From positions 62,001 through 126,000 of the forward strand of contig JAEOSR010000137.1 in NCBI GenBank assembly GCA_016840285.1: a stretch of 64,000 nt of DNA. The letters run 5' to 3'. The notes under the pieces are model-generated. The model did not search any database. It saw nothing but the letters and a program-made list of their open reading frames with translations, and was not told the DNA's origin. Shown piece by piece: positions 52,458 through 61,604 of the stretch. Position numbers and translations under genes: made by a program. This DNA comes from Candidatus Hodarchaeota archaeon (GTDB lineage Archaea > Asgardarchaeota > Heimdallarchaeia > Hodarchaeales > Hodarchaeaceae). Numbering within the stretch: position 1 is the stretch's first letter; the number at the start of each line of letters is the position of its first letter.

Positions 52458-53201
52458 TTAGTCTCGAATACGACCACGTCTTTGTCCTGTGCGACGTGCT
52501 GCGATCAATCCTACTTTTCTTCCTGGTGGAGCATTGCGTGAAACTGTAGTTGGTTGACCGGGGCCCTGATGTGCTCCTCCTCCAAACGGATGGGAAACAA
52601 TGTTCATGGCAACACCTCGGACTACTGGAAATGATTTATGTCCTTTTGCTCGCATAAAAGCTCTTTTTAATCCAGCTTTGACAAACGGACGATCTGGACG
52701 ACCACCTGCAGAAATAACACCAATCATCGCGCGAGCCTTGTTATCAATTTTTTTCAATCTTCGAGAGGGTAATTGAATCGAAGAACCATCTTTAGACTGG
52801 CTTCTTACTAATCCATGAGTACCAGAAGACCGACATAATGCTCCTCCGTCGCCAGGACGCATTTCTACATTACATACCCAGACACCTTCTGGGATTTTGT
52901 GGATAGGTAGAACATTTCCAACTTCTAAAGCAGCATTTACGCCCTGTTCTCGTTTTTGTCCTACGAAAACACCCTCTGGAGCAGGGAGAAAACATTCACT
53001 TCCATCCTCATATCTAATAAGCATTAAGGGGGCGCCTCTACCACGCTCATGGACAAAATCAATTATTGTGAATTCTATTATATCACTCCGCTCTCTTTCT
53101 GTGAGTGATTGATATCGTGCTTTTCCTCGTCTTCGATGTGACAAAGCTCGAAACACTGGTGAACCTCGGCCTCGTCGTTGAACTAAAATGCGTTTTCCCA
53201 T
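52458..53201 (-). CDS. rpl2: Ribosomal protein L2 (uL2)
   Basis: Core 50S protein near the peptidyl-transferase centre. Typical sequences are GKRILVQRRGRGSPVFRA, VISAGGRPDRPFVKAG and the conserved C-terminal VAMNIVSHPFGGGAHQGPG, the loop carrying the functionally important His. 247 residues; ATG 53201. It is last in the L3-L4-L23-L2 run. The next gene in most archaea would be S19, but here atpD converges instead. Confidence 0.97.
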   Translation of the reverse strand: MGKRILVQRRGRGSPVFRALSHRRRGKARYQSLTERERSDIIEFTIIDFVHERGRGAPLMLIRYEDGSECFLPAPEGVFVGQKREQGVNAALEVGNVLPIHKIPEGVWVCNVEMRPGDGGALCRSSGTHGLVRSQSKDGSSIQLPSRRLKKIDNKARAMIGVISAGGRPDRPFVKAGLKRAFMRAKGHKSFPVVRGVAMNIVSHPFGGGAHQGPGQPTTVSRNAPPGRKVGLIAARRTGQRRGRIRD

Positions 53202-53214
53202 TCTTTACACCGAC

Positions 53215-53490
53215 TTAGATGATTCCAAATTCAGTTGCCAGATCCAAGGCACTATAATCTGGTGAAAGCTTAATGAATGCTTTCTTCTTACCTTGAGGAG
53301 TTATTAGAGTGTTAACTTTCACTATTTTTACCTTATAAAGGGCCTCAAAGGCTTGTTTAATTTCATGTTTCGTAGCCCGACGATCAACAATGAAAACCAA
53401 AGCATTTTCATAAATGCTATCCATTTTATTGAAAGCCGCCTCTGAGATTAATGGGTATTTGATAATGTCCTGAGGTTGTCTGAACTTCAG
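53215..53490 (-). CDS. rpl23: Ribosomal protein L23 (uL23), apparent CTG start
   Basis: Binds 23S rRNA near the exit tunnel. The frame with an ATG gives only 69 residues from 53424 and lacks the family N-terminus. Reading upstream adds 22 in-frame codons with no ATG, GTG or TTG, restoring QDIIKYPLISEAAFNKMDSI, the equivalent of the usual I-I-x-P-x-x-[ST]-E-K/A opening. The only plausible start is CTG at 53490, eight bases behind GAGGTG. That yields 91 residues, close to family length. An alternative is a sequencing error. Lies between L4 and L2. Confidence 0.85.
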   Translation of the reverse strand: MKFRQPQDIIKYPLISEAAFNKMDSIYENALVFIVDRRATKHEIKQAFEALYKVKIVKVNTLITPQGKKKAFIKLSPDYSALDLATEFGII

Positions 53491-53529
53491 CTTGGTTTCA
53501 CCTCTATTATCGAAAGTAGTTTTAAAGTC

Positions 53530-54333
53530 TTATTTTAATTCTGATTCGCGAAGAAAATCGATTGCGGATTTTGTCCAGAGTGTTAACCGTCCAGGATGAG
53601 TTCCAGGAGCAAGATGTTCAATATTTAATTGATCAACCACAACGACATCAACACCAGGCAGATTTCTTGCTGCAGCACCCACTCCATAATCGTGTCCAAT
53701 AACTACTAGGACTGATTTTCCTTTCTTATATTTTCTTCCACGTCTTTTCCCTTTACCAGGTCTAATTTGAGTATTTCGTCTTTTTGCTTTGGTTAAATCA
53801 TATGACAGACCTAGATGGTCAAAAACAGTCTGTACCTCACTTGTTTTCTCTAATGACTCAAGATCATCGTTTATAATCAAGGGTAATGATTTAATATCCT
53901 CTATGATGTGACCTCGTGACTCAACTAGGATTGGATTAGCTGTACAGGCAATCGCGGATTTTCTTGCTAGAATTTTCTCTTTTTTGTTTATTTTTTCTGT
54001 GAAATTCTGCATTCCATTAGGGGGGTGTGTACGACGACCTCCTACTGTAAAGGGAATAAGTGCTCCACGACTAGCAGAATGTGTACGTGATCCTTTCACT
54101 CTTGGGATCCGAGCAGCTCCACGTCCAGTACCCCAACTTTCTGCGGATGTCTTCTTACCAGCACGAGGATCAACGCCATATGGAATTTGACGATTTCGCC
54201 GGCTAGCTAATACACAGCGTTTAATCATATCAGGACGAAAAGGAGTTCTGAATATCGAACCAACATCGATTTTTTTAATCTCCTTTCCTTTCAAGTCATA
54301 CAGAGGAATCTTAGTGGAATTCAATTTTCTCAC
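53530..54333 (-). CDS. rpl4: Ribosomal protein L4 (uL4)
   Basis: 50S protein whose long loop lines the exit tunnel. Archaeal/eukaryotic-type 267-residue form: IPYGVDPRAGKKTSAESWG, GRGAARIPRVKG (tunnel loop), GGRRTHPPN and the C-terminal KGKSVLVVIGHDYGVGAAARNLPGV, then LTLWTKSAIDFL. ATG 54333, ten bases after the L3 stop. Confidence 0.97.
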   Translation of the reverse strand: MRKLNSTKIPLYDLKGKEIKKIDVGSIFRTPFRPDMIKRCVLASRRNRQIPYGVDPRAGKKTSAESWGTGRGAARIPRVKGSRTHSASRGALIPFTVGGRRTHPPNGMQNFTEKINKKEKILARKSAIACTANPILVESRGHIIEDIKSLPLIINDDLESLEKTSEVQTVFDHLGLSYDLTKAKRRNTQIRPGKGKRRGRKYKKGKSVLVVIGHDYGVGAAARNLPGVDVVVVDQLNIEHLAPGTHPGRLTLWTKSAIDFLRESELK

Positions 54334-54343
54334 CTAATTGATT

Positions 54344-55348
54344 TTAGTTCTTCGCTGTAGTACTGATATAGGTTATTTGAAGATCCTCCATTTCCCTAGG
54401 TTTCAATCTAATTGGATCTCTTAGTCGTACTAAACGTTTAGCTGATCCTGGAACACTTCCACGAAGAATACAATGTTTTCCAACTTTCCCATATCTTTTG
54501 AATCCGCTTACAGGAGTAACTTCTTCGCCATCTTCACCAATTTTAAGAATTTGTTTATTATATTCTGTTCGTGCAAAATAACCTAGCTGACCAGCACGGG
54601 GAACGGTCCACATCACTCGTGCAGGATGCCAAGGTCCAATACACCCAACAACTCTCCGCCCTTTTCTGGTTTTTCGAGGAAGGATTTTAATTCCATGCCT
54701 TTTAACTGGCCCAGCAAATCCTTTCCCTTTTGTAGTAGCACAAACGTCTACAATATCACTAGGTTTATAGACGTCTTCAACGGAGACCTTCTGATCTAAA
54801 ATTGACACTGCATAATTAAATGCATCATTAATTGATCCCCCCACCTTGATTTCTAAGATATCGGGGGATTTTTGGGAAAATCCTGCTTCTCTAGGTAGAG
54901 TATGAGCAAGTACACGAATTTCTTTTACATTGTCTAGATTTGTCTGTATCTCGACGATTTGTTGGTCTTTGTTTTGATTCTCTTTTGGAATCTTAATTCG
55001 ACGCTCGAGATCTTTTTCGATATTTTCTCCCCAAATTTGGGTTTCAACACGAAGCTTTTGAGTCAATTGATCAATAGTATATGTTCTTATCCCAAAAATG
55101 GCTATCGGAGGTGTTTCAATAACTGTCACAGGAACAAATTGTTCGTGTTTGAAAAATGGAGATCTTCTATCAGTATTAACCATTGCTAGATGTGTCATCC
55201 CGGCTTTATATCCTGCGTAACCTAACAATCTTGGAGTTGAATCTGATGATTTTGGCCATGTTCTCCATCGTGCTGTATGTCTTCTCGCGATTTTCCTTCG
55301 ATATCCTAGAGAACCTCGATGTGGCGCGTGTTTTTTCCTATGACCCAT
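54344..55348 (-). CDS. rpl3: Ribosomal protein L3 (uL3)
   Basis: Large 50S protein, 334 residues, which is the archaeal/eukaryotic form. Family landmarks: HRKKHAPHRGSLGYRRKIAR, the central DVCATTKGKGFAGPVKRHG, GCIGPWHPARVMWTVPRAGQ and PGSAKRLVRLRDPIR. ATG 55348. It is the first gene of the reverse-strand run L3-L4-L23-L2. Confidence 0.97.
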   Translation of the reverse strand: MGHRKKHAPHRGSLGYRRKIARRHTARWRTWPKSSDSTPRLLGYAGYKAGMTHLAMVNTDRRSPFFKHEQFVPVTVIETPPIAIFGIRTYTIDQLTQKLRVETQIWGENIEKDLERRIKIPKENQNKDQQIVEIQTNLDNVKEIRVLAHTLPREAGFSQKSPDILEIKVGGSINDAFNYAVSILDQKVSVEDVYKPSDIVDVCATTKGKGFAGPVKRHGIKILPRKTRKGRRVVGCIGPWHPARVMWTVPRAGQLGYFARTEYNKQILKIGEDGEEVTPVSGFKRYGKVGKHCILRGSVPGSAKRLVRLRDPIRLKPREMEDLQITYISTTAKN

Positions 55349-56050
55349 GCTTACAGCCTCCTGTCGACATCCTGATGATTTTTTTAGAATAAATCTACTT
55401 TAGTAAACAGAATAATCTCTGATGTTTAGTACACGTCATTTTGGGAAGTTTTCGACAAGTGATTTAAACCCTCCGTACTCTTTGACTCAACCAACATTAG
55501 TATCAAAAAATTTAGATACTCAAAGGAGTGGAAAATCCAACAGATTTAGACTAATTAAAAAACTATCCAGATCATTTATGGCCTCTTCGCATGTGTTCGG
55601 ATCCAATATGCTCAATAACAACTAGTTATGATCAGATGAATCAATTTTCAATACATTAACTAAACCTATTCCCACCGTGGCCATTTTAGGATTAAAATTT
55701 GGCTAGGATACCAATATTCTCGTCATCTGGATTGTTACCATAAAACCTAGTAAGACAGGGACTCCAGTCTCAACTTCATTAAGAAAGTGAGCCAGGTGCT
55801 CTTTATATTAATTTCCTTTCATCTTCTTGGAAATGTTTACTGACCTAAATTGTTCCTGTCAAATTTAACTTAGGTTTCAATCATCTTGTCTTCCAAATTT
55901 TTATGATAATTGAATATTTGACAGTATTTACCTTTAATAGGGAATGAAACGAAGGCTAAACAAGAAGGCTCTGATCACGTAAAAGCTGAAAAGAGACTTA
56001 GAAACCCCTATTATTAACTTAAATACTTATTTGGTTGGTAAATATTCATC
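55349..56050 (+). other. Intergenic, 702 bases, divergent promoter region
   Basis: The longest gap in the window that contains no tRNA. It separates rpl3 (reverse) from the EndA-like gene (forward), so both promoters lie here. A 67-codon frame (55422-55625) has no recognisable features. I looked for SRP RNA, RNase P RNA and tRNA signatures and saw none. Its excess length leaves room for an unrecognised small RNA. Confidence 0.4.
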
Positions 56051-56701
56051 ATGTCTCTTAACCAAGATTCTACTGATGAAGAAATTTCAGTTCCTATATT
56101 GTATTTTGATATGCAAAGTTCATCTCTAACGGTTAATGATCACATTGCACATGAGATCTTCGATAATGGTTATTTTGGTCAATGGACTTCAAAGAATTCT
56201 CTTGTCTTAGAACCAGAAGAAATTCTACTCCTCATGGATCGAAAAAGAATTGTAGTTATTAATTTAACAACGAACCAAAAAATAACTCAGTCAGAAATAG
56301 TAGCCTATTTTACTGAAATAAACAAATCCTTTTGGAGCCGATATCTAGTTTATAAGGATCTTCGAAATAGAGGTTATGTTGTCCGAATAGGAACGCAAAT
56401 CACGGCACCATTTCGAATTTATTCACGAGGAGGAAAGCCAGGAGAATCGATAAGCAAAAAAGTTATCTTTCCTCTTTCAGAAGGGGAAGATCTTGATCTT
56501 GATTTCTTGGATCAACTTGTTAATCAATCAAAAATCGATAGGAAAAAATTATTGCTTTCAGTTGTTGATCGTCTTGGGGATGTCACCTATTACCAGGCCT
56601 CGCAATTAGAATTAGAACGTAATGAGTTGGAATATGAATATCGAGATGAATTAACTCAAACCAATCAAGAAAATAAGGAGAAAAACGAATATGGAGGGTA
56701 G
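56051..56701 (+). CDS. EndA-like paralogue lacking the catalytic histidine
   Basis: 216-residue relative of the tRNA-splicing endonuclease. The C-terminal nuclease fold is recognisable as YLVYKDLRNRGYVVRIG and FRIYSRGGKPGES. Tyr124 and a Lys (DRKKLLLS, 165-166) align with catalytic Tyr and Lys, but at the His position the text is GESIS with no His. It is probably a structural subunit that pairs with EndA (21083), as in crenarchaeal heterotetramers. A charged tail is appended. ATG 56051; overlaps the next gene by 11 bases. Confidence 0.75.
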   Translation: MSLNQDSTDEEISVPILYFDMQSSSLTVNDHIAHEIFDNGYFGQWTSKNSLVLEPEEILLLMDRKRIVVINLTTNQKITQSEIVAYFTEINKSFWSRYLVYKDLRNRGYVVRIGTQITAPFRIYSRGGKPGESISKKVIFPLSEGEDLDLDFLDQLVNQSKIDRKKLLLSVVDRLGDVTYYQASQLELERNELEYEYRDELTQTNQENKEKNEYGG

Positions 56702-58583
56702 ATACTCAATTACCTCGGAAGATAATTTTTATGTCCCCGACACATCAGCTATCATCAATGGTGGTTTGAAAGACCTTCTTGAAACTAGAAAAAGCGAACT
56801 CATCTCCAGGATAACCATTCATGCTTCAATAATAGCTGAGCTCGAACATCAAGCGAATACTGGGAAAAAAGTAGGCATTGAGGGGTTGAATGAACTCACA
56901 GAAATCCGTCGTATTTGTGATAAAAAGGGTATTATATTAGATTACGGAGGCCGAAGACCATATCTTTCTGAGATAAAACGAGCTCGAAGTGGTGAAATTG
57001 ATGCCATCATTCGGGATTTTGCTTGGAAAGAAGGTGGTATTCTTGTCACATCAGACAATATTCAACATTTAGCAGCAAAATCTATTGGATTAGAAGTTAT
57101 CCATATTCCTGAAAAGGAAATGACTCTCGAAAAAACTCTTAGAATCGAGGATTATTTTGATGATAGAACAATGAGCATCCATCTGAAACAAGGAGTTCCT
57201 ATTTTTGGAAAACGAGGGGCTCCTGGGAATTTTAGCTTAGATCAAATTTCCGATAAAATTTGTACAAAAGGATTTCTTAAAGAAATAAATGAAGAAATCA
57301 TTGAAAAAGCACAACATTTCGAAGATACTTTCATTGAAATTGACCGTAAAGGCTCAACAATTGTTCAATACGGAAATATTCGAATTTTAATTTGTCGTCC
57401 TCCATTTTCAGATGGGTGGGAAATAACTGCAGTAAAACCTCTTGTTAAGCTTACAATAGATGATTATCACCTATCACCCAATCTTTACCAACGATTAAAA
57501 GAAAAAGCAGAAGGAATTCTAGTTGCAGGGAGCCCTGGAACAGGAAAAACGACTTTCACAAGAGCGCTAGCTCTTTTTTATGAGGAAAAATCAAAGGTTG
57601 TAAAAACCATTGAATCACCACGGGACTTAGATCTGAAAGCTGAAATTACTCAGTATTCCAAAAATTTCGGTTCTCACTCTGAGATTCATGATATACTCCT
57701 TCTCTCTCGTCCAGATTATACTATCTTTGATGAAATTCGAGACACAGAAGATTTTAAGCTATATACAGACCTTCGATTAGCTGGTATCGGTTTAGTGGGT
57801 GTAATTCACTCTAGCACAGCAATAGATGCCATTCAACGCTTTATTGGAAGATTAGAACTAGGTGTGATCCCTAGTGTTCTTGATACTATAATATACATTG
57901 AAGCAGGAAAAATTTCTGGGGTATTGGATGTAAAGATGACAGTTAAAGTTCCAGCTGGGTTAGTTGAAAGTGATCTAGCACGACCAGTAGTTGAGGTAAA
58001 AGATTTTGAGACTGGAGAAACCGTTTATGAGATGTATACTTTTGGAGAGCAAACTGTAGTAATTCCACTTGAAAACGAGAATTATAACCAAACAAAATTA
58101 ATTGATGCTCGTACTATTCAAAATATAACAGAAGCGATTGAAAAATTTACTGCTCATCCTATTGTTTTAATTCCAAAAGATCGTTATGGGAAGAGATTTG
58201 AAATTCAATGCACTCAAAAGGATATTCCAGCAATTCTAGGGAAAGGGGGAGAAAACATCCGAATGCTAGAAAGGACATTCCATGTAAAATTAGATGTCAA
58301 TAAATCAGTTAAGGATTCTTTTCCCTCTGGATTCGGCATTGTGAGAAACAAAATGATTTCTTTTCGAAAAAAGACTTTGTATATCAGTTTTCCAAAACAG
58401 ATGAATAATATGGCTATTCAATTCTTTACTCAAGACCAATTAGATAGGAAAAAGGACCCTTTTTTTGTAGGAACAACATCAAAATCAGGAAAAATTAAGT
58501 TGTCAACTCGTAATAAGGCCTTCACGGTTTTTAAGGAAGTTCTAGAAATAAATCAGAAGACAATATTCTGGAAACTGGTTTGA
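56691..58583 (+). CDS. PIN domain/VirB11-like ATPase/KH domain protein
   Basis: 630-residue archaeal fusion. N-terminal PIN nuclease: acidic residues in YVPDTSAIINGG, IAELEHQ, GEIDAIIRDF and LVTSDNIQH. Central PilT/VirB11-type ATPase: Walker A VAGSPGTGKTTFTRA and Walker B YTIFDEIRDTEDF, with GLVGVIHSSTAIDAI. C-terminal KH-like RNA-binding segment with the GxxG loop ILGKGGENIRM. The combination points to ATP-driven RNA handling or decay. ATG 56691 lies inside the EndA-like gene, so the two are translationally coupled; this links it to RNA processing. Substrate unknown. Confidence 0.88.
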   Translation: MEGRYSITSEDNFYVPDTSAIINGGLKDLLETRKSELISRITIHASIIAELEHQANTGKKVGIEGLNELTEIRRICDKKGIILDYGGRRPYLSEIKRARSGEIDAIIRDFAWKEGGILVTSDNIQHLAAKSIGLEVIHIPEKEMTLEKTLRIEDYFDDRTMSIHLKQGVPIFGKRGAPGNFSLDQISDKICTKGFLKEINEEIIEKAQHFEDTFIEIDRKGSTIVQYGNIRILICRPPFSDGWEITAVKPLVKLTIDDYHLSPNLYQRLKEKAEGILVAGSPGTGKTTFTRALALFYEEKSKVVKTIESPRDLDLKAEITQYSKNFGSHSEIHDILLLSRPDYTIFDEIRDTEDFKLYTDLRLAGIGLVGVIHSSTAIDAIQRFIGRLELGVIPSVLDTIIYIEAGKISGVLDVKMTVKVPAGLVESDLARPVVEVKDFETGETVYEMYTFGEQTVVIPLENENYNQTKLIDARTIQNITEAIEKFTAHPIVLIPKDRYGKRFEIQCTQKDIPAILGKGGENIRMLERTFHVKLDVNKSVKDSFPSGFGIVRNKMISFRKKTLYISFPKQMNNMAIQFFTQDQLDRKKDPFFVGTTSKSGKIKLSTRNKAFTVFKEVLEINQKTIFWKLV

Positions 58584-58676
58584 GAAAATAACATTTCAAA
58601 AAGGGGGTGGTAGAATTTCGTTACACCCTATGTGCACACTAAATTCTAGTTCTATTGAGCTTGTTTCTCTAAGGGC

Positions 58677-60413
58677 TTATTCTTCCTTAAAGATTTCACG
58701 AAGTCTTCGTAATTCCTTTAACATTTCTCCACGTAATTCTGCAATACTTGTCGACCTGGCATCTGCGATTAAATCAAGTGGTGACTCAGATGGTTGACCT
58801 GGTGTAACTCCAGGAGAGGGAGGAGGTGGGGCACCTAAAGACGCGGAAGGTGGGGTGGGGAGAGCCCCTGTAGAAGTGGGAAGAGGTGGAGCTCGAGAGG
58901 GAGGAGCTGGTGGGGCAGATGGTGGGACTGGTGGGCCAGTTGTTGAGATTGGAGGTGGAGGTGTAGGTGCAGTCACGGCTCCCGTAATAGGTGGAAGTGG
59001 GGGTTCGCTTGGTGCGCCCTCAACGGCTTCGCCTAATGCAACATCGAATAGCTTTTCTACATCCTCTTCGGCAGAGATAGCTGCTCCCGCTTTCTGAAAT
59101 CTTGCTATTCTTGATTTTATCATTCGGTTTCGATCTTGGTATAGTTTAACTATTGATTCATATACACGGGGGCGAAACTTATCTGCTCTAACCGCTTCTT
59201 TAAATTGATTAACCATGTTTTCCTGGGATTTACTCAGAATCTCCAGATAGGCCACCATCTCGCTTGGTGTGGTTTCAATGTCAGGTAATCTATCGACACT
59301 TTCCAGTAATCCTTCTGGTCCGCTAATTTCGACAGTTTCAAAGTATAGAATTGAACATATGAACGAGAGGGAAAGAATAATGATGAGAATTCCATACATA
59401 TAATAAATATCCCAAGTAACTCCGAGAAGTGAGGTTCCGAGGAGTGTTCCGACAGCTGCTTCAATTTCAGGTGACTCTGGTAAGATGAGGATCACAGAAA
59501 TAATAACAGATATTATTCCAAGGAAAAAAGTAACCAACCATAGAAATCGTAATTTATGGATGATCTTTGTTAGCTGTACAACACTTGTTAATGGTAAAAT
59601 TGCTAATAGTGTAAGAAGGCCACCATAGGCTAAAATCACAAACCAGTCCGTATCAAGAACTAATGATTCTTCGATAATCCCAGAAACTACTAGATAAGAT
59701 ACCAATACCAGCACAATCCCAATTAAAACACCTAATATCCAAATAATCCGCAAACGATAAAGTACCTTACGAAAGCCTGGACCTGCAGTTAATAAAAGTG
59801 GTACCACACCCAGAAATAGTATTATTACTCCGAATAGGAAAAGGATATCCCATCCAACGTCAGGTATTACTAAAATTTGGCTATAGATTCCAATACTAAT
59901 AATTTCAAGGACAATTCCAACCAAAATAAATATTGCAAAGAGAAGTTTGAAATTCCACAATCGTTCGTGGTCTTGGATACTAAATAAAATTGGCATTAAA
60001 CCCAAAGTAATGAGTAAAGCCGCAACAATGAAATATTCAAACCACGTATGAAGGGGATCGAATGGAGTTAGATAGGTTCCATATACTAAAGCAGAATAAA
60101 TTAGTATCAAAATCCCAATACCAAATATTAGGAGTAAGTGAATATAGAGTTTTTTAACACTCTTCTTTGCACTGGCATCCATAACTACGAGAATAGGAAG
60201 AAATCCAATTAACACCAAAAAAAATCCAAAAGCAGTTAATACTCGATAATCAAATCCAAATATCGTTCTACTCCATGTTACAGGATCAGCAGAAATATCA
60301 ATTGAATTTGCCACTCCTGTAAAATAAAGAAGTGCAACGATCATACTTAATATACCAATACCAGCGAGGGTGAGAAGCACTTTTGATGATCTTACAACTG
60401 TTTTTCTCAACAA
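58677..60413 (-). CDS. Multi-pass membrane protein with cytosolic proline-rich tail
   Basis: 578 residues, unrecognised. Residues 1-370 contain about twelve hydrophobic segments in repeated loose pairs (for example ILVGIVLEIISIGIYSQILV, GIILVLVSYLVVSGIIEES-like). Then a helical stretch (residues 375-455) and about 85 residues of Pro, Ala, Gly and Ser with poly-Pro runs. The C-terminus is an amphipathic helix, ELRGEMLKELRRLREIFKE. The last two parts echo the design of the protein at 18706. ATG 60413. Possible membrane scaffold; function unknown. Confidence 0.75.
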   Translation of the reverse strand: MLRKTVVRSSKVLLTLAGIGILSMIVALLYFTGVANSIDISADPVTWSRTIFGFDYRVLTAFGFFLVLIGFLPILVVMDASAKKSVKKLYIHLLLIFGIGILILIYSALVYGTYLTPFDPLHTWFEYFIVAALLITLGLMPILFSIQDHERLWNFKLLFAIFILVGIVLEIISIGIYSQILVIPDVGWDILFLFGVIILFLGVVPLLLTAGPGFRKVLYRLRIIWILGVLIGIVLVLVSYLVVSGIIEESLVLDTDWFVILAYGGLLTLLAILPLTSVVQLTKIIHKLRFLWLVTFFLGIISVIISVILILPESPEIEAAVGTLLGTSLLGVTWDIYYMYGILIIILSLSFICSILYFETVEISGPEGLLESVDRLPDIETTPSEMVAYLEILSKSQENMVNQFKEAVRADKFRPRVYESIVKLYQDRNRMIKSRIARFQKAGAAISAEEDVEKLFDVALGEAVEGAPSEPPLPPITGAVTAPTPPPPISTTGPPVPPSAPPAPPSRAPPLPTSTGALPTPPSASLGAPPPPSPGVTPGQPSESPLDLIADARSTSIAELRGEMLKELRRLREIFKEE

Positions 60414-60843
60414 AATAATCTCCTAATCATCAATACTAGAAAACCCATTATTATTATTATATCAAAAGTTGACTTAAAAAGTCTAGTGAAATCTAAGAAA
60501 CATCCCTGCATTAACATTCACATCAAAAATAAGTCTTTCTTATTACAATTGATTAATCAAATGAGTGATTTCGTACTTTATGCGATATTACTTGGTTTAA
60601 TTTGATCTGAAATTTTTGATTGGGTTAGATTTCATCTATATCAAGAAGAAGTTGCTCAAAATCTTGATAGATTAATTTACTCAAATAATTAATCGTTTAT
60701 CTCTAAAAAAACTCGACTCAACTGGCTCTAGAAAGCTTAGAAAAGAAAACATAAATATTGATAGAGAAAGAAGTAACCATGCCTTAATAATATCAGAAAT
60801 AGGATTTATCACTCTTTCATCAACAGAGAAAGAAAAATAGAAG
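60414..60843 (+). other. Intergenic, 430 bases
   Basis: Between the membrane protein and tRNA-Ser. It must hold the promoter of the reverse-strand membrane gene and of the tRNA. A/T-rich; no additional RNA gene, repeat or convincing coding frame recognised. A 79-codon reverse frame here overlaps the tRNA and is rejected. Confidence 0.4.
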
Positions 60844-60961
60844 CCGAGGTATTCTAGTCCGGTAGGAAGCATGCCTGGAAAGTTTGACGAAAGAAGCTCT
60901 TTCGCTTCTCCAGGTAGCATGTGCTCTCTGAGCTCGAGAGTTCAAATCTCTCCCTCGGCGT
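60844..60961 (+). tRNA. tRNA-Ser (GGA) with a 35-base canonical intron
   Basis: Acceptor GCCGAGG pairs with CCTCGGC, discriminator G 60961; T arm GAGAG-TTCAAAT-CTCTC; long variable arm. The anticodon stem CATGC (60871-60875) pairs with GCATG (60918-60922). The loop CTGGAA-A gives anticodon GGA (60878-60880). A 35-base intron sits at position 37/38 (60882-60916, or shifted by one). CCTGGA (60875-60880) pairs with TCCAGG (60910-60915), as in a bulge-helix-bulge; the intron also has its own hairpin (CGAAAG/CTTTCG). Spliced length 83. Confidence 0.9.
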
Positions 60962-61141
60962 TTAATTTTTTTACTAGATATTAGTCCTACACCTATATGG
61001 TGAATAGTAAGGATTAAGGATCTGAACTACAAAAGATAATATAATCCCTCGAAAATCCCTCAATACAAGAGTAGAATGTACATACTCGGAAGTATCACTA
61101 TTATTGGATGCTTAAATAAAAAACCTTAGTAGGAACTCAGC

Positions 61142-61594
61142 ATGGAGTACAACCATCAATTAAGGATTGCAGGCGCAGACTGTCGTGGTGATTGGTTGGT
61201 GGGCTATGCACTTGCCCAAGTTAAAGGAGTAGGATACCGATTATCGTCCCAGATTTGTGAGAAAGCGGATCTAGATCCCGAAATGCGATGTGGATTCTTA
61301 ACAGATGAAGAGATTCAATTAATTGAGGATATTCTAACGAACTGTTCAGCTTTTGGAATACCAAATTGGATGCTAAATCGGCAAAAGGATCTTGTATCGG
61401 GTGAGGACATGCATATTATCAGTAATGATTTAATTGATACACTTAGGATTGATATTGAACGAGAAAAGAAAACCCGTTCATACAGAGGAATTCGTCATTA
61501 TCTTGGTCTTCCTGTGCGGGGACAACGCACTAAAACATCTGGTCGTGGTGGAGCAATTATAGGTGTGTCAAAAAAGAAATTTGCCAAGAAATGA
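61142..61594 (+). CDS. rps13: Ribosomal protein S13 (uS13)
   Basis: 30S head protein contacting the P-site tRNA and intersubunit bridge. 150 residues: RIAGADCRGDWLVGYALAQV, VKGVGYRLSSQIC, then YRGIRHYLGLPVRGQRTKT, the conserved C-terminal rRNA-binding signature, and SGRGG. ATG 61142. First of the S13-S4-S11 run. Confidence 0.96.
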   Translation: MEYNHQLRIAGADCRGDWLVGYALAQVKGVGYRLSSQICEKADLDPEMRCGFLTDEEIQLIEDILTNCSAFGIPNWMLNRQKDLVSGEDMHIISNDLIDTLRIDIEREKKTRSYRGIRHYLGLPVRGQRTKTSGRGGAIIGVSKKKFAKK

Positions 61595-61604
61595 GGTTTA
61601 AAAA

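Noticed and set aside
55422..55625. 67-codon forward frame in the large gap
   Set aside because: No Shine-Dalgarno, no domain, composition like intergenic DNA.
55349..56050. SRP RNA or RNase P RNA in the longest gap
   Set aside because: No signature helix sequences (such as the SRP GGAA/GGAG loops) recognised.
58855..59097. Glycine-rich forward frame
   Set aside because: Antisense mirror of the proline-rich tail of the membrane protein.
60681..60920. 79-codon reverse frame
   Set aside because: Overlaps the tRNA-Ser gene and has no recognisable content.
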